From Bostrychus sinensis (Eukaryota > Chordata > Actinopteri > Gobiiformes > Eleotridae), in assembly GCA_020698575.1 (NCBI GenBank), contig CM036254.1, positions 27,370,526-27,434,525 of the forward strand: a stretch of 64,000 nt of DNA, written 5' to 3'. The position numbers and the translations under genes are program-made. This document shows, in pieces, positions 55,744 to 64,000 of the stretch. Position 1 is the first letter of the stretch. Each line of letters opens with the position of its first letter. The notes under the pieces are model-generated. The model saw nothing but the letters and a program-made list of their open reading frames with translations. It made no database searches and was not told the origin of the DNA.

Positions 55744-56697
55744 CCAAAGCTTAGAGCTAAAACTATGCTCAAATTTAGTTTTGGAAAATTACTGGGGTTG
55801 CCTATTACACAGTGCACAAGTGTCACAAAAGAATACAAACATCGAAATAAAGAAAAGAGTAATTTTTTATTTACTAGAAGACACTAAAACATTTACTTAT
55901 AAGTTGTTTTTTTTTAATAATTATACTATGTAAATAAGTACTTTGTCTATCCGCTGCACTGTAACATTCAGTTGAAATCCTGCGTAACAGTTACTCATCT
56001 ACCAATTAACATCTGCTACCAAACAGTTCAACGCAGGGTCAAAGAAGAGGTTATTGCGGTTCCATATGCCTCATGGGGATCTCCACATTACTGCCCTGTC
56101 GCGACAAGAACAGCAACACTTTAAGCCATGGCAAAGTTCAGAAAACTACAGACCCACATCAGGACGAACACGCAGCCAACAGCCCCAAAAGAGAAGAGGA
56201 ACAACACCACAACAGCACCTTTTGCACTGCTGCCAATCAGCTCATAGTGCTGCAACAAAAAGTGTGTCAACCCAGAACAACTCACTGTGTCTTTCCATGG
56301 TTACATATGGATTTGTATTTTGGAATGTGAAATTGAAGATGTATATAAAAAATAAAACAGGCTGTGTGCTAAAGGACATATGTTAAGTAAAGCTTTCCCT
56401 TCTGTCTGAGCAGCCTGCTGTTCTTTCATAAAAGCTCTCCATTGGAAACAGTTGTTCAGGTAATTGTAGCCTGAAGGAAGCTGGGACAACTGGGGCCGAA
56501 GACTAAATGACTACAGTGCTCTTAATATGAACTGAACTCACTGAGGAGGAGACTATCGCACCTCTTCTCTCTCTCCTTCATCAGTCGCTCAGTGTCCTTG
56601 ATCAAGGTTAGGCTAAGTTCTGAGAAGAAATAGGTTGTAGTCATAAAACGTCTCGAGTCACTGAGTGTAACCCTGTTCCCCGATAAAGCGGGAACGA
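55744..56697. other. non-coding, no feature recognised
   Basis: The frames 56054-56386 and 56073-56330 overlap and have no domain. The sequence just before 56698 ('ccctgttccccgataaagcg') is the outer flank of the DIRS-like inverted repeat. Confidence 0.45.
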
Positions 56698-57074
56698 GAT
56701 GCTGCGCGGCATACGTTATGGGAAATGTCGTTTGTTGGACCAGTTGTGAAACGTGTGTGTCAAACAGGCCAAAGGGATTTAGACGCAGGACAAATAAGGA
56801 TGACTCCAGGAACAAGAGAGCTCTTAATGGAGATCATCAAAAAAAGGGGAGAGACCGCCGCTGAGGCCTCTCCACCTGGCCACTCGACAGAAATCTCTGT
56901 CTAATGACGTCTCTGTCGTCTAATTTTGAGCGTTTGGGGGATCCCTGGCCCTGCGGCCAGCCAATGCTGAGCTGCTCCACTGCCCTGGTGACAACCTCGA
57001 GCAACTCCTCAACCTCCACCTGAGAGCGGGAGGAGCGCCATGAGGCAGCGGCAGAGGGGTCCAGGGAGGAGGTG

Positions 57075-57407
57075 TCATCTGACCCATGCATCGGCCTCGT
57101 CCTCGTCTGGCAGAAGCACAAGGGACAGAGAGCCCTCTGATCCCGGCGCCTCCGCCAGCTCGACACGCGACCCCCAGGATCGCAGCCGGGAAGTGCCGCT
57201 CCGCCCTTTGAAAAAAGCGAGACGAGCATGCAAGACCTTGATTGGCAGAAGGTTGCAGGGCTCGCACTCCCCCGCTAGCCCAAGGGTTGCGTGTTCTTCC
57301 CCCAAACACTCAAAGCAGAACTCGTGTAAATTGTCCTCTCCCAGCTGCCTCTGGCAGGGAGGAACATACTCTCTTTTTTTCTCTCTCTCTCTCTTTTTAT
57401 CAAACAC
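57075..57407 (-). pseudogene. gag-like fragment with CxxC-H-CxxC finger
   Basis: A minus-strand frame of about 110 codons with CFECLGEEHA followed by CEPCNLLPIKVLHARLAFF. The Cys/Cys/His/Cys/Cys spacing with a 'CLG.EHA' core matches the N-terminal finger of gag-like proteins from fish DIRS-like retroelements as I recall them. An acidic tail (LLPDEDEADAW) follows. The N-terminus falls in a CT-rich tract. Overlapping frames on the plus strand and in the other minus frames (56837-57309) are shadows. Likely broken. Confidence 0.55.
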
Positions 57408-57474
57408 TTCACACAGAGCTCTACACAGCAGTCTGAAGACAAACTGACCTGGAGACTGTTCTCCCAGTCACGTA

Positions 57475-57551
57475 CCTTTTATACCTCCCAGCTCAATCAA
57501 CCAGGTGCGCCCAATCTCGCAGGTGCTGTTGATTGAGCATGAGGTATATAA
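57475..57551. promoter_or_regulatory. hairpin with divergent TATA-like boxes (putative)
   Basis: GCTCAATCAAC (57491-57501) pairs with GTTGATTGAGC (57528-57538) across a 26-base loop. On its right the plus strand has TATATAAA (57545-57551), and on its left the minus strand has TATAAAA (57477-57483 reversed). It lies upstream of the gag-like frame on the minus strand, so it could be that element's promoter. Inferred from sequence symmetry only. Confidence 0.4.
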
Positions 57552-57641
57552 ACAGGCCAAATTTCTTTGGCGTGTTTGACACACGAGCTTCACCACTGGT
57601 CCAACAAACAACATTTCCCATAGCGTATGCTACGCAGCATC

Positions 57642-59824
57642 AAAGTTTAGCTTTTGAAGGGGAACACTAGTTTATTTTTAGCCGACAGGACACAGAGGTG
57701 CTGTCCAACAGACATTTGGTTGGTCTCTGTCTGGAGGCTCAATTTAGTGTCTTGTAACTGAAGCAATGATTTACTGTAGTTTGATTGCCACAGGTGATTT
57801 GCAGTGTACACGATTCAACTTATACCATAAGAGTAAATAGGGAAAGAATTATCTTTTACGTTTAATTTCTTAATTTTTGAAAGACATACTCAAACTATCT
57901 TGGAAAAAAAAAAAAACATTCCTAAAACCCCTTTCCCTAAAAAAGTCTCAGTGGTCAGGTGGAGAGACTCTATGTTTACATGAAGATAATACTCTGACTA
58001 TCTTCAGTCCCATTTCTCCAGGAAACTGATCAAAACCGTTTTTATTCGTCTAGTGTGAAGTGTTTATTTCCAGGTTACACAAGAGAAGCTCAGCCTCTGC
58101 CTGAGTCTCAGTAAGTCATTACAGTATATCATGACATGTTTAATAGAAAAATATACTTTTTCCATTCAAACATACAGTATGTGGAACAGATAAAACTGAG
58201 GTTTTCTTAGCTCCTAAACTCTTTACCAACACATCTCCTCTAGTCTCCAGGTTACTGCTGTATAGAATATATACTATACCATCACTACACTTTAATTGTG
58301 AAATAAAGGCCAGTACAGGTAGAGACACTGAAATTCAAATCAAAATACACACTACATTCTTAGTCCAGACAGTCACTGAATAAAGTCCAGGGTTTATTTT
58401 GTGACATGATATTGCGAAATATTTAAAATCTAAACATGTTAAACTAAATTGGGTTTATTTATGGAGGTCAAAACATGCCTTAATAAGTGATTATATGATG
58501 TCCAATTCTGCTACAGGTCAAGACTACTACTTTTATTACTTAAAAGGCATAGGTTTGCATCCTGTGTATATCTACATTTCTACTACATAATGTTCTTATG
58601 CACCCAAAATCACGCTATAGTTGTTAAAAATACTACTCTACTCAACTACTACTACCACTACTAAACTACTCTACAATCAGCTTGTATTTCTGCCCAGTAG
58701 ACAAGACAGTTATTCCTTGACATCCTTGGATCAAGCTGCGTTGCTGCAGTATTGACGAAACTGGCACACTTGTATTTTACAGTGGAGTGACAGTATACTG
58801 CAGATTGATTTGATCCCGACTGTGCCTAGTACAGTAGAGCAGATAAAAATAAAACAAGCTTTAAATGGTAAATACTGTATTGTTAGTACAGAGTCACAGG
58901 GAGGCCCTTCAGGTGAGCTGTCATCTTAGTACACAGAGTTTAACATGATCTACAGAGGGGTTTTCATCCATCACTGTCAAGGAAAACGGTACTAAGGATG
59001 GAAAAGAAACCTGTCTCTATGTCCTAACATTGTTTTTGATGGCGAAAAAAATATAAAGTTACGAAAAGCAAATAAAAAGACTTTGCAGGAAGCCAGTGCA
59101 TGTCAATGAATTAGTTTGGTTGTTCACTTCAAAATGAACAGCATATATTATAGATTCTAAAGATGACAGCCTCTGGTCTCTCGGTCTGGTCAGTTGATAT
59201 TTGCATGCACTTTTTGCATAAACAAAGCTAGTCTAATTCATAACTTTATTTTTTATTTTATTCAAGATGACAAGGCTGATATTTAGAAAAAAATATATTT
59301 TAAGGTCCTATATTATACTTGTTTAAGCTTTTTAAAATAATCCTGGACATAGTATTTCACATTTTATAACTATAATGTATATGTATGGAAACCTTTTGGG
59401 GAGCTGTTATTTTCACTTTGCAGAGAATGCTTAGATTAGGTGTCTGACCTCTCCTGATGGCAACGGTGAGGAATGGACAGAGCATAAAATGACTATTTAG
59501 GATGGATCATGATGCAAACAGATAGATAAATGAGCGAATTGCTTTGTAGTGACAGCAATTCAGGCACTGACATGATCAGAATGACCTTACCTTGTTGTTC
59601 TTACCTTAAATGTAACTCTTTACAAGATACACTGAGCACCAGTAAAAAGAGGGACATTATCTGAATAAGTGGGATGGAGGTACAGATGCTTAAATGGCTG
59701 TGCATTGCAACCAAAAGTGGGACAGGTGGTCACCCTACCAGTTGTAGTTGTCTTTGGGCAGTTGTAGATATCTTCATAAACCAGAACTCAGTGCTCATTT
59801 CTTTGCTGTTTTGCCTCATTTTCT
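57642..59824. other. non-coding, no feature recognised
   Basis: AT-rich with A runs (57905-57917) and no domain-bearing frame or bounded repeat. Confidence 0.5.
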
Positions 59825-60215
59825 TCTATAGAGATCCCCCTACAGTTCAGAGTAAAGCACTATCGTAAACACTCACAAGTCCAGTTGAATCCTATTATGA
59901 TTCCTAGCTCGGCTTTACTTTTGGTTTCCCCTCTTCATATCCATACAAAGTTTTTTCCGCCGTTTGCCAATCTGCCACAACAACAAAAAAAAAAATAAAT
60001 AAAATAAAGCCATCACTTTTTGCTAAGTGCCGCTTTCTCGTGAGACCCGAAACTTCTGCGATACTGGGTCGATGGTGCTCACTGTTGCAAGTGTCACTTT
60101 CGACCCAGAGACACCAGAAGGAGATGAAGGTTCACCCCACACCAACTCATTTAACCATCACACGGACTCTGAAACTGTTTATTTAAGGTAAAAAAGTTAC
60201 TGAGTTCTGCTTTAA
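59825..60215. repeat. dispersed repeat R, copy 3
   Basis: Matches copy 1 in block order: 'gagatccccctacagttcag', 'ggctttacttttggtttccc', an A-rich interruption near 59985, 'ccaactcatttaaccatcac' and 'gtttatttaaggtaaaaaag', ending 'ttactgagttctgctttaa' with TTAA at 60212-60215. This copy preserves the 3' end best. Confidence 0.6.
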
Positions 60216-63200
60216 GTGAAACATCCAGGAGGTTGTCTCCTCAAAGCTATGTGCCTTGTGGGACTCCCATCCCCCACGATGACTGGGTGCCCCACTTCTG
60301 ACTTCTAACTTTTTCTGATCCTTGCTTTTTCTATGTTTGAGATGATGCTTTGATTTTGTTTTCATAATTTGTATCAAGTTATTTTAATACACAGGTCATC
60401 ACCAAGTATTTCTTAAACTTTGACGCCAGCTTAGGCTTAGGAAATCCAAACCTTTTCTAGATGGGTTAGAAAAGTGGAGACCAGACCAAACAAGGCCCCC
60501 CATATTTATCCTGTGTCTGTAGATCACCCAACTGGCGGCTAACACACATTGAGCTTCCCTGGAGGATGCACCCAAGGAATGAAGACGAGATCTCCGGAAG
60601 AAACCCCGGTGGCAACTTCGTGGACCAGAGCAGCCCGTCCTCTCAACCCTGCTCTGTACACGTAAGCCGACCAGTGGGTGACATTCAGAGATTGGCGTCA
60701 AAATTCTTAGAAATGTTTAGTTTAATTTAGTATTTAGTTTTGTTTTCGTGAGTAAAATTAGTTCTGTTTTTATGAGAAGTGTTTTTATGACAAAAATAAA
60801 TCTGTAATGCTAAAAATAAATAAATTAGTAATGTCCATTTCAAACATGCTTTTAGCTCACAATGTTAGAGAGCTGGTGTATACAGAAGCACATAAATGCC
60901 CCAATTATTCAGTTTAATAGGTCTTATTTTATTTAGGCCTGACGCATTTGGGAAATCCTGTAGTCATTAAATAATATTGATGGTATGATCTCACAAAAAC
61001 ATGACTTTTTCTCATAAAAACCAAAAAGATTTTACCCATAAAAACTGATTTTTTTTTTCCCCAGGTGAACACAATACACTTCCTTAGGAAACAACATTAT
61101 AATTTAGTTAAAAATAGGGTTAATTCAGCATAATAGGGGATATTTAACCGTCATTGTCAACTTTTCCTAATATGCTTTAACCTAATTAATGTGATGTCAC
61201 TTGTTTGTGTAACTAATTCTTTAGTGTGTGCTGACTATTTCAGTGTTTTTGTTGTCAGAGTTACTTTGTTCAGAATACAGTAAAGCAGTCTTTGTGAACT
61301 CTACTACAAACATTACAACAAACCTATACTTATATTTAGATATTATATACTAATATTATATTGGGCTCATTTGGTGTGTTAGTTTAGTACTGTATGTTAT
61401 AGTGTAGTATAGTAGTATAGGCTGATCACGTTTTGCACATTAACTCTCTGTTATCTGAGCTGACACCAGAGTGAGTGTGTGCTCCTTCTCCAGGCTGTGT
61501 GTACATTTGGGTTTGACTGAATAAACATGACTGTAATCCTGATAATTCATCTGTGCCACCATGTGAGGAGAATAAGCAAACCATGCAGAAATTATGCTAA
61601 AGGACTGGCCCATTTTACATAATTACTACAAAATGAACACTGAATTAAATGCTAGTTAAGATAAAAGAGAGATTTTGTAGCATAATTAGTACAATATACT
61701 GTATTATACTGTACTTTTTAAGGAAAAAAATAGATTGAATATACAGCAGATACCATTTTGCACTATTTGTCAGAATAAACATAGCCACCACTTCCTTATT
61801 ATTATTTATCAACTGCAGGCAATAACTGTGTGTTGACAAGTGAGGTAAACCAACCAAAGGGAGCTTTATATAAAATATGAAAGCTTATGACTTTTGTTTG
61901 AACTACCCAATTTTTTCCCCTTGGATTAAAAGAAACCCCTGTAATGATCTAATGGTGTATTGTGAAAGGAATCATCTGTTAAAAGGGAAACTCTAATTGG
62001 CTGCAGAATAATGGCTGCTGGGGTATGGAGGACCAAAACTGACAAATTAAATAAATAAATAAAAATATTAAATAAACACATTTATACATAATTGCATATG
62101 TTTTGGGTATAGATTTTTCCTTGAAATTTGCTCATAATTTTCATAAATTAACTTTTTTCCCCCACAACTTTCAAGGAAAAAAAAAGTCCAAAATGTTTGC
62201 AATTATGTATGAATGTATTTATTTATTTATACATTTATCTATTTATAGTTTTACCCATTTTAGTTCTCCATACTGAGCAAAGTTAAAGAAGGGCTCTAAT
62301 TTCAAAATACGTCTTTTTACACAGAAAAAACAACGCTTAAAGAAAAACTGTTTATTGGAAAAGGGAAGCAAAGTAAAACACGAAAAAAGTGACAAGATGT
62401 AATGTTTAACGGTCTAACGCTAAACTCAGCCCTACAAGTTTAAGGTAAGCTCCAAATTTCAGTTTGTCATATATTATAGTATTTTGAGGTGGCAAAATGG
62501 TCCAGTTTGTGATATTCTACTAAAATAAAAACATAAAGGTAGCTATAGATACAGTCAGCAACTTTGGGAGGTCTCACTAAAACGTCACATCCGAGATTAC
62601 CATGGGGGAAAACAAACCATTGATGACAAATTCAGTGAAAGGCTGTGTGGTCTTGTGTACAACAAATATGCTAACAAAAGCTGAATATATGTTTTAAATT
62701 TTACTTAATAAAGACACAGAAGTATATAAGAGGACAAACGATACAAATGTGTGCATAAGTAAGACTTGCTAGCTAACGTTAGCTACCTATAATAGGCTAA
62801 TCTATTTACATCGTTACGTTAATGCCTCTATACGGTAATATCAATGTGAGTTTAATTCTTTATATATACATTGTAAATGTTTATTTATTGAGACTTGATT
62901 AAATCATGGCTCGACCATAACAGACTGCTGACACTGTAACGTGGTGGTAGTTTGGAGGAGAGCGCTAGCAATAGCAATTAACATGTGCTCCGAGATAGCT
63001 TGAAAGAGAACAACTTATGGAATTCCACTGGTACTTTATTGTAAACTGAGAAACCATACAAAGCCAGGTGTCCACGTCGCTAAGTCTATTAGCCATACAT
63101 TAAAATAGAGTATAGTCCGTATTTCCTTTACCACTCGTTACAGAGGTTGAGTAGAGCACAGAGATGCGTCTACACATGGTGGAGTCCAGAGTGCTACTAC

Positions 63201-64000
63201 TGTATTAATGTGAACTGTGACCTTACGTTACAATCAAATAAAAGAGGCGCCATCAAGTGGTGCTGTTATGTACTACAACAGTAATATACTGACTGTTACA
63301 ACACACAGCATTAGCGTGGCTCATTCTGTGGCATTAACGTTAGCATTAGCTCAGTTGTATGAGCTCAGACTGCTCTTTATAGAACGCTTTAAGCCCCAGC
63401 TCCTATATACTGTATAAACACTAACTCCAGGTAGAAGCCACACTTTTCTGAGTGAGTTTTATAAAACAGTTCTCAGATAGCAGTATATATCTGGAGATGT
63501 CACGTCGAGCTTTTCAGTCGTATTATTCTTTGTTTTTGAACATGAATACAGTACAGACAACAATCCATTGAATTTTCAAATTTAGAATTCTGTAGTAAAA
63601 TCACAGTTCAGCTTGTTTCTTCACTGATAATTCCTGTCACAATGTAAAAGATTAAACAGCTGTCCTCTACGTATTAAAACATGTTATTTTTAAAAAAAAA
63701 TGTTTGTCCATAAATGGCTCTACAGTGCTCTGAGTCGATCCCTCTCTTGCATCTTTGCGGTGGTTTTCTGTTCACCTCGCTCGCACATGATCCACTACAG
63801 GGCCAGTTTAACCCTCCCATGTTGGAGCCTGAGAGTGTGTAATAGAGGTGAATGTCTCACGGTGAATGTGTGAGACTTGAAAGCCCTGCGGTAATACATT
63901 TCTAATGGAGCAATTAGTGCTAGCTACCAAACATCATAAATTACGAATAATCAAGACAGGTTTGGCAACTGACAAGCGCTCAACCTCATCTGAGTAATAT
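60216..64000. other. non-coding, no feature recognised
   Basis: The 100-codon minus-strand frame at 60399-60701 lies between TTTGACGCCA (60420-60429) and its complement TGGCGTCAAA (60692-60701), but has no domain. AAAT-repeat tracts lie near 62045-62065 and 62215-62235. 61560-61680 and 61860-62035 look low in repeats. No exon supported to the window end. Confidence 0.45.

Larger units (their letters stand above)
56698..57641 (-). mobile_element. DIRS-like retroelement, internally deleted
   Basis: Left GATGCTGCGCGGCATACGTT (56698 on) and right, reversed from 57641, GATGCTGCGTAGCATACGCT extend as an inverted repeat of about 80 bases through 'tgggaaatg', 'tttgttggaccagt' and 'gtgtgtcaaaca'. Inverted termini without 8-bp or TA duplications, with a gag-like zinc-finger frame between them, fit DIRS-type tyrosine-recombinase retroelements. 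No RT, RNase H or recombinase remains, so most of the element has been lost. Confidence 0.6.

Noticed and set aside
55325..55747. A 140-codon repetitive minus-strand protein (KHFYKYT repeats)
   Set aside because: It is the translation of the ~21-bp minisatellite inside a MITE. The units are multiples of three in part, which keeps a frame open by chance.
56837..57447. Several overlapping 110-135 codon frames on both strands
   Set aside because: High GC keeps many frames open here. Only 57075-57407 minus shows a recognisable finger, so the others are taken as shadows.
60420..60701. Inverted TTTGACGCCA ends of a possible element
   Set aside because: Only about ten bases match, there is no target duplication and no second copy in the window.

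Overview
This window is vertebrate, almost certainly teleost fish, nuclear DNA. The bulk is AT-rich and non-coding, with homopolymer runs and microsatellites. It is filled with decayed transposable elements typical of ray-finned fish: Tc1/mariner copies, several LINE lineages, tRNA-derived SINEs, hAT-like miniature elements, a DIRS-like remnant and solo LTRs. I find no convincing host exon, rRNA or tRNA gene, CRISPR array or bacterial-style gene. No open frame looks like a single-copy cellular gene. It reads as an intergenic interval or the inside of a large intron.

Layout. 0.7-8.5 kb: diffuse SINE and hAT debris in AT-rich DNA. 8.5-12.1 kb: a dispersed repeat, then a plus-strand CR1-like LINE with ORF1 and ORF2 relics. 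12.45-16.3 kb: a plus-strand LINE split by a nearly full-length minus-strand LINE (endonuclease, RT with FADD, C-terminus). 17-25 kb: a 208-bp hAT-type MITE with 8-bp target duplications, SINE pieces, a LINE C-terminal fragment and a further copy of the dispersed repeat. 26.3-30.3 kb: an intact SINE with 11-bp target duplications, an internally deleted Tc1 MITE, a recent but deleted Tc1 transposase gene, and more SINEs. 34.1-34.8 kb: a degenerate GC-rich tandem array. 38.1-41.0 kb: a SINE and a minus-strand Rex1/L2-like LINE. 42.4-46.1 kb: the best-preserved composite structure, a DDE transposon with TA target sites and long inverted ends. Its transposase gene keeps a spliceosomal intron and was later hit by two solo LTRs, each with a 4-bp target duplication. 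46.7-47.7 kb: a CpG-rich element with reiterated GCGAAT motifs. 51.6-51.9 kb: a TTAA-flanked MITE. 53.4 kb: a palindrome cluster. 55.3-55.7 kb: an inverted-repeat element wrapped around a ~21-bp minisatellite. 56.7-57.6 kb: a deleted DIRS-like element with inverted termini.

The genes here do not form a pathway. What the window records is an order of insertions: LINE into LINE, LTRs into a transposon, and SINE next to MITE. I do not see a new cellular system. The most interesting objects are the intron-bearing transposon with its two solo LTRs, the minisatellite-bearing element at 55.3 kb, the DIRS-like remnant and the GCGAAT-rich element. Family names rest on motif recognition without database searches.
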